NCBI GenBank assembly: GCA_945957555.1
Contig: CAMFLX010000008.1
Coordinates: 1 to 64,000 of the forward strand
Direction of reading: 5' to 3'
Origin: an uncultured Cytophagales bacterium
Lineage (GTDB): Bacteria > Bacteroidota > Bacteroidia > Cytophagales > UBA9547
Length of the DNA: 64,000 bases
Below, piece after piece: positions 10,722-17,834 of the stretch; the first letter of the stretch is position 1, and each line of letters begins with the position of its first letter. The notes beneath the pieces were generated by a model. That model had not been told where the DNA came from. It saw nothing but the letters and a program-made list of their open reading frames with translations, and searched no databases. A program made the translations under genes and the position numbers.

Positions 10722-10780
10722 AACCCTGATGACGCCTTAGAAATTTACTGCGACAAAACCCCAAATGCGTATTCTGGGTT
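10722..10780. repeat. Short copy of a MITE-like element (59 bp)
   Basis: This segment looks like the two ends of the 176-bp element at 15200-15375 joined together. Its left part shares TTAGAAATTTACTGCGAC, its right part shares CAAAACCCCAAAT(A/G)CGTATT followed by CTGGGTT. The junction is at a short CAAAA present at both edges of the interior of the long copy, which suggests an internal deletion. The outer ends are imperfect inverted repeats (AACCCTGATGACGC.. against AACCCAGAATACGC..). Confidence 0.5.
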
Positions 10781-10997
10781 AAAGCTGCAAGGCACTCTTG
10801 AATTTATTATAGAAAAATGTGCAATAGAATCCAACATGTTTGGGAAGGCTTCATTTATAGATATTTAGCTCAAAACATACAAATACTGATAATATTTTAA
10901 ACGATTATTCACGCTATTTATACGACATTTAATACCAACCATCTAATTTATCGATTAATAGTTTTTTATTACATATTTTTTAATGAAAATTGCACCC

Positions 10998-11110
10998 GAA
11001 ATATATTTCAGTACCGTGCATCAAAAATGGCAGCAGTGCCATACTCGTTTGTGTCTAATCATACTAGTAGATTAGAGAGCTATTACCATTAAATTATTAT
11101 TAACATCACA
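10998..11110 (+). repeat. Structured leader element, upstream copy
   Basis: It begins with the 12-bp palindrome GAAATATATTTC (10998-11009). This is followed by a hairpin ATGGCA-GCAG-TGCCAT (11027-11042), a second hairpin TCTAATC-N9-GATTAGA (11054-11076), and an AT-rich tail ending in ATCACA (11105-11110). The same order recurs at 11291-11409 with base changes that keep the pairing. It is not followed by a start codon here, so it looks like the duplicated or orphaned leader of a lost gene copy. Confidence 0.5.
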
Positions 11111-11290
11111 AAAATACTGTATTCTACTATGTCCATATTTCGGATATGTGTGTAATCTTTGTATCCTCTAAGCCAGAGCTAAAATATGCTCTATTCTTCC
11201 GTATAGGGTATTAATTTAAACTTTCTAATGGTTTAAGGTAAGCATTCATTACTCTAATATCTGCCCGTATTTGCGATACTGATCGCATGA

Positions 11291-11408
11291 GAAATATATT
11301 TCAACCCAAAAATGTACTCACAAATGGTATCAAAACCATGCTTGTATATCATCTAGTCTTAATCAAAGATTAGAGCATTCTATTTGTTTTAAATCAAATT
11401 AATATCAC
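11291..11408 (+). promoter_or_regulatory. Structured leader element, downstream copy (5' UTR of the T9SS protein gene)
   Basis: GAAATATATTTC (11291-11302), hairpin ATGGT-ATCAAA-ACCAT (11324-11339), hairpin around TCTTAATC-AAA-GATTAGA (11357-11374), and a tail ending ATCAC directly before the ATG at 11409. The second hairpin ends about 31 nt before the ATCACA in both copies. The stems differ in sequence from the upstream copy yet still pair. It may act in RNA (translation control) or as DNA sites. Confidence 0.45.
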
Positions 11409-11915
11409 ATGAAAAAGAAATACTATGTTCTTTCATTAGGTACATTAATAACTTCATCTGTATATGGACAAAGCATACTCAACGCATCTGGCAGCTCCAC
11501 TGTAGTTAACCAGATGGTTCATGAGTGGTCCATAGGAGAGATGTTATCAGTAAACACCTATTCAACAAGTTCGATTATTGTAACAGAAGGGCTTCTGCAA
11601 CCTGTAAATTTGGTTACGTCTATTGACGAATCCACGCTCAATCAGGCACAGTCTATGATCACTGTATACCCAAACCCAACAATGGATCTAGTGAATATTC
11701 AGATTGAAGAGGGTATTTTCGGAAAGGTCGTATACACGGTAAGGGACATGAGTGGCAAAATTGTCTCTCAACAAGACTCTGAAGCCCCAAACGGACAAAA
11801 TCCAATTGCAGTAGATTTCACACAAGCAGTAAAAGGTCAATACTCTCTTCAGATTCAATTCAACAAAGATGGCTCGGCTATCAGCAAAACTTACAACATT
11901 CAAAAAATTCGTTAA
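11409..11915 (+). CDS. Secreted protein with T9SS type A sorting domain
   Basis: 168 residues. Signal peptide at about 1-20 ending SSVYGQ, then a short beta-rich region (SGSSTVVNQMVHEWSIGEM) common at the start of small Bacteroidota T9SS proteins. The C-terminal sorting domain spans roughly 85-168, with ITVYPNPTMDLVNIQIE, VYTVRDMSGKIV and KGQYSLQIQF. It should be exported across the outer membrane by T9SS, but no catalytic domain is visible. It is followed after 15 bp by the 540-aa repeat protein, so the two are probably co-expressed and may act as partners at the surface. Confidence 0.75.
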   Translation: MKKKYYVLSLGTLITSSVYGQSILNASGSSTVVNQMVHEWSIGEMLSVNTYSTSSIIVTEGLLQPVNLVTSIDESTLNQAQSMITVYPNPTMDLVNIQIEEGIFGKVVYTVRDMSGKIVSQQDSEAPNGQNPIAVDFTQAVKGQYSLQIQFNKDGSAISKTYNIQKIR

Positions 11916-11930
11916 ATCTCCATATCTATC

Positions 11931-13553
11931 ATGAAACATTTCTTTTTACTCAACATCATCATTGCTGCACTATTTACCAGCAATATTTTCTCGCAAGCAC
12001 CACAAAAATTCAATTATCAGGGTGTAGCACGTTCTACTTCTGGCTCTCCGCTTGCTAATCAAAACATTAGCTTGAGGATAACCATACTAGACGGCACTCC
12101 AGGTACAGCTGTGTACTCAGAGAGTTTTCTTACAAAAACCAACGCTTTTGGTCTATATGCAGTCAACATTGGCGCAGGCAATGTGATCTCTGGCGTTTTT
12201 GCCAATATCAATTGGTCTACTGGCAATAAATTTTCGAAAGTGGAGATAGATCCTGCTGGTGGTTCTGCTTTTGTAGAACTAGGCACTACACCTTTGCTTT
12301 CTGTACCCTTCGCTTTAGAAGCTAACAATGCTAGTAAAGTAACTTTGTTTGCCAGTGGTACTCAAAACCTAAACAAGATGGCGATTCAACATTCACCTGC
12401 TTATCCAAATTGGGGACTTCAGTACAAAGACACTGCAGACATTTTCACATTCTTGAGCAACGGCACAAGTGTGTTAGATGTCAATCTGGGTGCTCAATCT
12501 GTAAAAATCAATAAGCCTTTGGCGATTGTGGATGGTACTCAAGGAGATGGGAAAGTGTTGACTTCCGATGTAAATGGTAATGCAAAATGGTTAACACCCA
12601 ATTTTACAGCAGACAAAGTCATGATGTTTAGTAGTGGTACCCAAAACCCAAACAAAATGATCATACAGCACTCTCCTGCTTATCCTAATTGGGGCTTGCA
12701 GTACAATGATACTACAGATACTTTTAAATATCTGTGGAATGGCTCAAGTGTATTAGACATCGGCAATAAAGTGGCTGTAAATACTGGCTTTACGATCAAA
12801 GATGGTACACAAGGTCTCAACAAAGTGTTAACTTCTGATGCCAACGGTGTAGCTACTTGGCAAGACAATAAAATCGTATTGTTTAACTCTGGAACTTCAA
12901 ACCCGACAAAGATGGTGATCCAACATTCACCAGCTTATCCAGGTTGGGGGTTACAGTACAATGACACCACTGATACATACAAATTCCTTTGGAATAACGC
13001 TAGCGTGTTAGACATAGGTAGTACTGTAGCTGTTAACACTACACTTTCTGTTAAAGATGGTACACAAGGTGCTAACAAAGTGTTAACTTCTGATGCTAAC
13101 GGCAATGCTTCATGGCAAGATTTCACAACAAAAATATCTGCGATACAGCCTTTAGGTTGCCAAAAGCTTGCCGCAGTAACTACTTCTTATCAAAAAATTG
13201 CTGACCTTGGCACTTTTACCAAAACACTTGCTGGTACTCATCTTGAATTAAACTGGCAGAGCAATGTTATGGTTGATGCATTTGCAGGTGGAGCAACTGG
13301 AGCTATCTACGAATTAAGGGTTGATAATACTGCAACCACCATTGGTAATGCTACCGCTCTATTCAGAAGCACATTAGCTACAGAATACCTACCTGTAAAC
13401 ATAACAGGATTGTTCAATGGCCTATCTGCAGGCACACACACTGCCAGTGTCTGGGTTAAAACAGTTTATGGCTCTGCTACAGGTGCTTATTTCGATCCAG
13501 GTTGTTTCAATTCGTTTGGAACGAACACATTGTTAATTAAAGAATTTAAATAA
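11931..13553 (+). CDS. Secreted repeat protein with C-terminal jelly-roll-like domain
   Basis: 540 residues with signal peptide (residues 1-21, ending NIFSQA). An N-terminal beta domain (APQKFNYQGVARSTSGSPLANQ) is typical of Bacteroidota surface and fibre-like proteins. Three tandem units of about 85-90 residues follow from about residue 136. Each carries a phrase like QHSPAYPNWGLQY, then DTTDTFKYLWN, SVLDIG and DGTQGxxKVLTSDANG. The last 140 residues (from CQKLAAVTTSYQKIADLG) look like a C1q/TNF-type beta sandwich, but that is shape-based inference. It ends LLIKEFK without an obvious T9SS domain. Function unknown; it may be a surface fibre or adhesin. Confidence 0.65.
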   Translation: MKHFFLLNIIIAALFTSNIFSQAPQKFNYQGVARSTSGSPLANQNISLRITILDGTPGTAVYSESFLTKTNAFGLYAVNIGAGNVISGVFANINWSTGNKFSKVEIDPAGGSAFVELGTTPLLSVPFALEANNASKVTLFASGTQNLNKMAIQHSPAYPNWGLQYKDTADIFTFLSNGTSVLDVNLGAQSVKINKPLAIVDGTQGDGKVLTSDVNGNAKWLTPNFTADKVMMFSSGTQNPNKMIIQHSPAYPNWGLQYNDTTDTFKYLWNGSSVLDIGNKVAVNTGFTIKDGTQGLNKVLTSDANGVATWQDNKIVLFNSGTSNPTKMVIQHSPAYPGWGLQYNDTTDTYKFLWNNASVLDIGSTVAVNTTLSVKDGTQGANKVLTSDANGNASWQDFTTKISAIQPLGCQKLAAVTTSYQKIADLGTFTKTLAGTHLELNWQSNVMVDAFAGGATGAIYELRVDNTATTIGNATALFRSTLATEYLPVNITGLFNGLSAGTHTASVWVKTVYGSATGAYFDPGCFNSFGTNTLLIKEFK

Positions 13554-13560
13554 TCCATCA

Positions 13561-13598
13561 AAAAAGGGGCTGGCCAAAATGCCAGCCCCTTTTTATTT
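13561..13598. terminator. Rho-independent terminator after the repeat-protein operon
   Basis: AAAAAGGGGCTGGC-CAAAAT-GCCAGCCCCTTTTT, perfect 14-bp arms with a T-run, 8 bp after the stop codon. Confidence 0.92.
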
Positions 13599-13695
13599 TA
13601 ATCAACTCCTACCCCCCTAAAACCTTATATTTCATTATCACTCCTGCGCCTTAAAACATATCCATAGCAAAACATAGCAGTAATGAATATTTTTA

Positions 13696-13703
13696 TATTT
13701 TTG
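13696..13703 (+). promoter_or_regulatory. -7 promoter element of the beta-helix gene
   Basis: TATTTTTG matches TAnnTTTG 24 bp upstream of the start at 13727. No clear TTTG box was found at the -33 position. Confidence 0.4.
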
Positions 13704-13726
13704 TATGAATTTAAATCCATATAAAT

Positions 13727-15007
13727 ATGAAAAAACTATCTACAATATTTTTGATCAGTGTAGTATGTGTGAGTTCATGGGCCGCGACATATAATGTAAC
13801 TAACACCAACAGCTCTGGAGCTGGGTCTCTTAAGCAAGCGATCATAAGTGCCAATTCGGATGCTTCGTCAGCCAACGTGATATTGGCTTCGAGTATCTCG
13901 GGCACTATCACATTAGACAGCACTTTGATCATCAAAAAAAGTTTGACTATTGCGGGGCCAAGTACTGGAGGACTGACAATTTCAGGAAACAGCGCTTACA
14001 GGATCTTCGAGATCCAAAACAATATTACTGTAATACTTCAAAATCTAGTTTTACAAAATGGTCAAATTAGTAATGGAGGGGCTGCTATTTCCAATTTTGG
14101 TACAACTACGATCAGCAACTGCTCATTTACAAACAATAAAATTGTCGGAGGTATGGGACAAGGCGGGGCGATTTGGAGTAATGGTGGCCCTTTAACCGTA
14201 TCAGGATGTACCTTTTCAGGCAATCAATCTACTACCAACACCGCAGGGGCCGTGGCCTTGTATGGAACTGGCACTTTTACGAATTGTACGTTTTATGGAA
14301 ACTCATCAAACGATGGTGGCGCAGTATTCAACTATGGTAGTTCAGGAACCTTCATCAACTGCACGTTTACGGCTAATACTCCCAACGCCATCACGACTGA
14401 CGATGTTAATACCAAATTATTTCTCGTAAACGACATCATCACGGGTAATACAAGTAGCCAAGTGACTGGGAAAATGAATGCTCAAAACTGCGTCCTCGGA
14501 GACGTGCCTATCGTTAATATCACTAACGGCACCAACAACCAAGTTTCGGTGTCGGCAGCTTTAGTATTTGGCAATGAAACTTTGGCTGACAATGGCGGTA
14601 TTACCAAAACCGTAAAAATATTAAAACCAGGCCCTGCGGCCAATGCGGGAACATCAGGAAGTGGAGCTCCTGGCATTGACCAAAGAGGCGAAACAAGAGA
14701 TAGCCAAATTGATATTGGTGCTTATGAAGAAACGAAAGATGTAAGTGCTGTCAATGATGAGTCACTGTCGAATGGAATGATGATCAGTGCCAACCCAAGT
14801 AACGGCAAGTACAGTATTGAGCTAACTGATGTTTCCGTTACAAATGGCGAATGGTTCATTACTGACCAACAAGGCAAAATGGTATCCAAAGGATTTACAA
14901 ACAGTTCATCGTTTGAAGTAGACATTACAGCTAAAAATTCTGGTATTTACCTCTTAACCCTTCAAAAAGGAGATCTCAGGATATTTCATAAACTGGTCAA
15001 ATATTGA
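13727..15007 (+). CDS. Right-handed beta-helix T9SS protein (choice-of-anchor Q type)
   Basis: 426 residues. Signal peptide (MKKLSTIFLISVVCVSSWA), then NVTNTNSSGAGSLKQAI, the start typical of polymorphic outer-membrane-protein-like beta-helices. Repeats of the GGAI-type follow (GGAISNFGTTTISNCSFTNN, GGAIWSNGGPLTVSGCTF, GGAVFNYGSSGTFINCTF) at about residues 115-220. GIDQRGETRDSQIDIGAYE near 325 is the hallmark of the choice-of-anchor Q domain. The T9SS sorting domain occupies about 350-426 (ISANPSNGKYSIEL..GIYLLTLQKGD). Likely a surface or secreted carbohydrate-interacting protein; no catalytic residues can be claimed. Confidence 0.75.
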   Translation: MKKLSTIFLISVVCVSSWAATYNVTNTNSSGAGSLKQAIISANSDASSANVILASSISGTITLDSTLIIKKSLTIAGPSTGGLTISGNSAYRIFEIQNNITVILQNLVLQNGQISNGGAAISNFGTTTISNCSFTNNKIVGGMGQGGAIWSNGGPLTVSGCTFSGNQSTTNTAGAVALYGTGTFTNCTFYGNSSNDGGAVFNYGSSGTFINCTFTANTPNAITTDDVNTKLFLVNDIITGNTSSQVTGKMNAQNCVLGDVPIVNITNGTNNQVSVSAALVFGNETLADNGGITKTVKILKPGPAANAGTSGSGAPGIDQRGETRDSQIDIGAYEETKDVSAVNDESLSNGMMISANPSNGKYSIELTDVSVTNGEWFITDQQGKMVSKGFTNSSSFEVDITAKNSGIYLLTLQKGDLRIFHKLVKY

Positions 15008-15023
15008 TTTAACCACGACAAAC

Positions 15024-15067
15024 AAAAAGCCTCTTGCTGTATCAAAACAACAAGAGGCTTTATTATT
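15024..15067. terminator. Rho-independent terminator after the beta-helix gene
   Basis: AAAGCCTCTTG-N14-CAAGAGGCTTT with flanking A- and T-runs, 18 bp after the stop codon. Confidence 0.85.
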
Positions 15068-15562
15068 TTCAAGAACCCAATATAAAACGATTTGTAAACC
15101 TTTTTATATTGCATAGTAAATGTTTTCATCTGAAAAAATGAAGAGAACTGAAGCATGCATGAGCATTGCCCCATCTTCAATTCGATTAAAGAACAATTAA
15201 ACCTAGAATACGCATTAGAAATTTACTGCGACAAAATGCTAATCAAATTCATTTCGATACTCGTTTTTCTTCATTCAAGCTAGAACTACTAGCTTTTCAC
15301 TCAGAAAAACTCCGTGTCTCATGACTTTTTTGTACCATTCCGTCTCGCCAAAACCCCAAATACGTATTCTGGGTTAAAAACAGGAATAGAAACATTTTTG
15401 TACTGAAGATAAAGGAGTGAAGATGAAAGAGTAAAGAAAACAACATATTTATCGGCATTCCACCCCTCTCTCAGCAAATGATCTATAGCAAAGTAAAAAT
15501 GACATAACTCATAGGCAAAGCAATTACATTGACGTATTTTTGGAGATTGAAACTCTGGCAAT
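15068..15562. other. Noncoding stretch holding a MITE-like element
   Basis: No convincing gene. It contains the 176-bp element listed at 15200-15375; the remainder is AT-rich without recognised signals. Confidence 0.4.
15200..15375. repeat. MITE-like element with terminal inverted repeats (176 bp)
   Basis: The left end is AACCTAGAATACGCATTAG; the reverse complement of the right end reads AACCCAGAATACGTATTTGG, so 16 of the first 19 positions match. The interior has no open frame. A shorter copy with the same ends is at 10722-10780. This fits a small non-autonomous element, but no target-site duplication or parent transposase could be shown. Confidence 0.5.
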
Positions 15563-15943
15563 ATGGAAAACGAAAGAAGTTTGTATGAAAGGTTAGGCGC
15601 TGAAAATCTTCAAATATTAATTGACAGTTTTTACGATCAGGTATTTGCTGACGAACGACTGAGTCCACTCTTCAGCAAGACTCCCAAAGAGGTGATCAAA
15701 AACAAACAGTTCTTGTTCTTGACTCAGTTTTTGGGAGGGCCAACACTGTATTCCAATGAATTTGGACACCCCAAAATGCGCGCAAGGCATTTGCCGCACG
15801 AAATCACCGAAAGCAAAGCCATTGCATGGCTCCAATGCATGAACGATGCCGTGTATAAACTCCCCATAGACGATCAACTGAAAAAGGAACTGTTTTCTTG
15901 CTTTCCTCAGGTGGCGTTCCACATGGTGAATACTCCTGAATAA
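15563..15943 (+). CDS. Truncated hemoglobin (group II type globin)
   Basis: 126 residues, the length of truncated globins. Visible markers are LYERLGAENLQILIDSFYDQVFADERLSPLF (helices A-B with the Tyr at B10 and the CD turn) and the F-helix region GHPKMRARHLPHEIT, where the second His is the likely haem ligand. A conserved Trp follows in IAWLQCMNDAV, as in group II members. It probably binds O2 or NO. It stands alone between repeat-rich spacers and has no visible promoter consensus. Confidence 0.85.
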   Translation: MENERSLYERLGAENLQILIDSFYDQVFADERLSPLFSKTPKEVIKNKQFLFLTQFLGGPTLYSNEFGHPKMRARHLPHEITESKAIAWLQCMNDAVYKLPIDDQLKKELFSCFPQVAFHMVNTPE

Positions 15944-15977
15944 GCATTTAATGATTTTAACCCTTTGTAATGCCCCC

Positions 15978-15993
15978 GCTATTTCAATAGCGC
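15978..15993 (+). other. Small hairpin after the globin gene
   Basis: CGCTATT-TC-AATAGCG, a perfect 7-bp inverted repeat 35 bp after the globin stop. No T-run follows, so it is not a standard terminator. Confidence 0.3.
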
Positions 15994-16030
15994 TTCCTGA
16001 GAAATTTGTTACATATCCACGGGCTTTTAC

Positions 16031-16387
16031 ATGCAGGCAAACATCTCCAATGCTTCCTTCAAGTGCTCTTTATACCTCTCCTTTACACACCTAGAAGCCA
16101 ATCAATCGATGCCAGAAACGCATCAATCGGCGCCAGACGTCAATCAATCTGTGCCAGAGGACCATCAATCTGCGCCAGAAGTGCATCAATCAACACCTGA
16201 AGGCAATCAATCGATACCAGATGCCCATCAATCAAGGCCAGAAATGCATCAATCGGCGCCAGACCCCAATCAATCGACGAAGGAGGCTCACCAATCGATG
16301 CCAGAAGCGCATCAATTGTATTTATTTATTCCTTGCTCATTTGGAGAACATGGACTAAGGCAAAATGTAGGAATGCTACTGTCCTGA
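16031..16387 (+). CDS. Possible small heptapeptide-repeat protein (uncertain)
   Basis: A 118-residue frame starting at ATG 16031 that spans the 21-bp array. The middle (about residues 24-96) is ten (N/H)QSxPEx heptads; the flanks (MQANISNASFKCSLYLSF and LYLFIPCSFGEHGLRQNVGMLLS) show no known domain. No good ribosome-binding site or promoter is visible. An alternative frame is also open across half of the array, so the repeats may be noncoding. In favour of coding: third-position changes at the Ser, Pro and Glu/Asp codons and no stop in the whole frame. It lies 90 bp upstream of the G+C-rich gene at 16478. Confidence 0.3.
   Translation: MQANISNASFKCSLYLSFTHLEANQSMPETHQSAPDVNQSVPEDHQSAPEVHQSTPEGNQSIPDAHQSRPEMHQSAPDPNQSTKEAHQSMPEAHQLYLFIPCSFGEHGLRQNVGMLLS
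16100..16318 (+). repeat. Tandem 21-bp repeat array, ten units plus a partial
   Basis: Ten consecutive 21-bp units starting at 16100, 16121, 16142 and so on, with a truncated eleventh at 16310-16318. Consensus is (A/C)AT CAA TCN NNN CCA GAN NNN. In the frame that stays open (16031-16387) each unit reads (N/H)QS-x-P-(E/D)-x. Codons 4 and 7 differ in almost every unit (residues M, A, V, A, T, I, R, A, T, M and T, V, D, V, G, A, M, P, A, A). The constant codons vary mainly at third positions. One unit replaces Pro with Lys. Unit spacing is exact throughout. Confidence 0.85.
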
Positions 16388-16406
16388 AAATATTTTTTAA
16401 AAAAAT

Positions 16407-16423
16407 TATTGTGCTACACAATA
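16407..16423. promoter_or_regulatory. Operator-like 17-bp palindrome
   Basis: TATTGTG-CTA-CACAATA, perfect 7-bp arms, located 55 bp upstream of the start of the 300-aa gene, near where its promoter should be. The cognate regulator is unknown. Confidence 0.4.
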
Positions 16424-16477
16424 AAGCGTGTGTGCCTTTCGTTTTGAGGGTACAAATAACATTTAATTTATTTTATT

Positions 16478-17380
16478 ATGAACAAGTCGATTTTGGCTAA
16501 ATCTAATTCTTACGGGAAGCTCGCTTTATTCTTCCCTGATCATGCAAGTGTATGGGACGACTTTCCTGTACTTAAGGAAGAGGTGAGCAGCTTCTTTTCT
16601 CTCAAGGCTCAGTTTGAAAAGGCCTCCAAAAATCAAAGCGCGGATACTAAGGGTCTGACCGATGCAAAAAATGCAAAGCTCACCCTAACCAAGAAACTTT
16701 GCATTAAGCTCTGTCTCAAAGCGGTGACTTGGGCGCGCAAGGCAAATATGCACGAAGCGTTGGCAACATTGAATATTACCGACGACAGCTTTAACGTGCC
16801 CCAGTCGTCACAGATCCTCATCGCTAAAAACGTGGTCACGGTACTTCGCAAGAACCTTGCAGCGCTGGAGGCTTACAGGATCAGGGAGGCTGATGTACAG
16901 GCTCTGGAGGAGGCGATCAAGCTCGCTGAAGGGAGCATCGCCACCCCTGCCCTCGCGAAAAACGCAAAGGGACTGGCGAGCTCTTCACTGGACGAGTTGG
17001 TCGTGCTTATCGATGAGGTGGTACTGAACATCAACAACCTCCTCGTGGCTGAGTATGAAGAAAGCCATGGCGAGATGGTCGACAAGTTCTTATTGGCCAA
17101 AAGGGTGGATAAACTGCCTGTGCGGCATACGGTATTACGTGGCAAAGTGAGCCGTGCTGGTACGCATGAACCGCTACAGGGGGCTTTTTGCAACCTCTTG
17201 GAGATTGCCGATGAGGAGGTTTTTAGTGACCTCAACGGTTTCTACGAGATCAAGGAGTTTAAGGCAGGCTCGATGACCTTTGAGGTACGACTGGAGGGTT
17301 ACGAGACGTTTTCTCAGGTGCTAAATATCAAGCTTGCACAGGTGCTTGAGCTTAACGTAGCACTGAAGCCTTTGGGCTGA
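16478..17380 (+). CDS. Helical protein with C-terminal carboxypeptidase-regulatory-like domain; function unknown
   Basis: 300 residues, no signal peptide. Residues 1-210 are predicted to be mostly helical (KNQSADTKGLTDAKNAKLTLTKK; LAALEAYRIREADVQALEEAIKLAEGS). Residues about 218-300 form a beta-sandwich of the CarboxypepD_reg/PEGA-like kind (LRGKVSRAGTHEPLQGAFC..DLNGFYEIKEFKAGSMTFEVRLEGYET). The gene is visibly richer in G+C than its neighbours (over 55% in places against under 40% around it), which suggests different ancestry or strong codon selection. It is preceded by an operator-like palindrome and followed by its own terminator. No biochemical role can be assigned. Confidence 0.7.
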   Translation: MNKSILAKSNSYGKLALFFPDHASVWDDFPVLKEEVSSFFSLKAQFEKASKNQSADTKGLTDAKNAKLTLTKKLCIKLCLKAVTWARKANMHEALATLNITDDSFNVPQSSQILIAKNVVTVLRKNLAALEAYRIREADVQALEEAIKLAEGSIATPALAKNAKGLASSSLDELVVLIDEVVLNINNLLVAEYEESHGEMVDKFLLAKRVDKLPVRHTVLRGKVSRAGTHEPLQGAFCNLLEIADEEVFSDLNGFYEIKEFKAGSMTFEVRLEGYETFSQVLNIKLAQVLELNVALKPLG

Positions 17381-17403
17381 TGTCTTTCTTGCCTAAACAA
17401 ACG

Positions 17404-17436
17404 CAAAGCCTCCGAGAGATCGGGGGCTTTGTTTTG
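17404..17436 (+). terminator. Rho-independent terminator after the 300-aa gene
   Basis: AAAGCC-T-CCGA-GAGA-TCGG-G-GGCTTT then GTTTTG, about 24 bp downstream of the stop codon. Confidence 0.8.
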
Positions 17437-17454
17437 GGGAATGCGGGAAATAGC

Positions 17455-17497
17455 CATAGGGCTGCACCCTATGCTATGGAATGACACCCTTTCAGGG
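17455..17497. repeat. REP-like hairpin pair, type A, copy 1
   Basis: CATAGGG-CTGCA-CCCTATG (17455-17473) followed by the small stem CCCT-TTC-AGGG (17487-17497). The same pair recurs at 17643-17686 and, degenerated, at 18312-18330. Confidence 0.75.
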
Positions 17498-17535
17498 CTT
17501 GAAAGTAAACCTCAAATTAAAGCTTAGTATCAATG

Positions 17536-17618
17536 CGATATTATACGAATTAATAAAGTGCCATGATCCCGAGCCCTGCAAGGGCGTAATATACCAACGA
17601 TGGGGGTAGCCCATCGGA
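17536..17618. repeat. REP-like block, type B, copy 1 (83 bp)
   Basis: Contains the hairpins GCCCT-GCA-AGGGC (17573-17585) and CGATGGG-GGTAG-CCCATCG (17598-17616). The same 83-bp block recurs at 18413-18495 with four differences (about 95% identity), in the same orientation, on the far side of the transposase gene. Confidence 0.85.
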
Positions 17619-17642
17619 AAACTAGGAATGGATCTTCTTCTT

Positions 17643-17686
17643 CATAGGGCTGCACCCTATGCTAAGTGATAACGCCCCTTCAGGGC
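17643..17686. repeat. REP-like hairpin pair, type A, copy 2
   Basis: CATAGGG-CTGCA-CCCTATG (17643-17661) identical to the first copy, followed by GCCC-CTTCA-GGGC (17674-17686). Confidence 0.75.
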
Positions 17687-17730
17687 TTTAAAGTAAACTT
17701 CAAATAAAAGTATTCATAGATAATAAGTCA

Positions 17731-17762
17731 TTTGGAATTTTAATGGCTTTTGAATAAACTTG
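17731..17762 (+). promoter_or_regulatory. Promoter upstream of the RAYT gene (conserved-spacer type)
   Basis: -33 TTTG at 17731-17734 and -7 TAAACTTG at 17755-17762 with a 20-bp spacer. The spacer (GAATTTTAATGGCTTTTGAA) is almost the same as in the promoters at 20263-20294 and 22912-22943. Confidence 0.5.
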
Positions 17763-17834
17763 TATGAATAAATAGTCTTAAACTTTAACCAAAGTGTATA
17801 AAAACTAACGATCCAAAAATAAAATAGACCATGC

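Noticed and set aside
10998-11408. Cyclic-di-GMP or other known riboswitch
   Set aside because: None of the conserved core motifs of known riboswitch classes was found in the repeated leader.
15319-15561. Minus-strand 80-aa open frame in the MITE-like region
   Set aside because: It crosses the repeat end and has no domain or promoter.
16006-16200. Alternative open frame across the heptad array (SIxAR-type heptads)
   Set aside because: It stops inside the fifth unit, whereas the NQSxPE frame is open through all units, so it is unlikely to be the coding frame.
16100-16318. CRISPR array
   Set aside because: Units are 21 bp with no repeat/spacer division and no cas genes are present.
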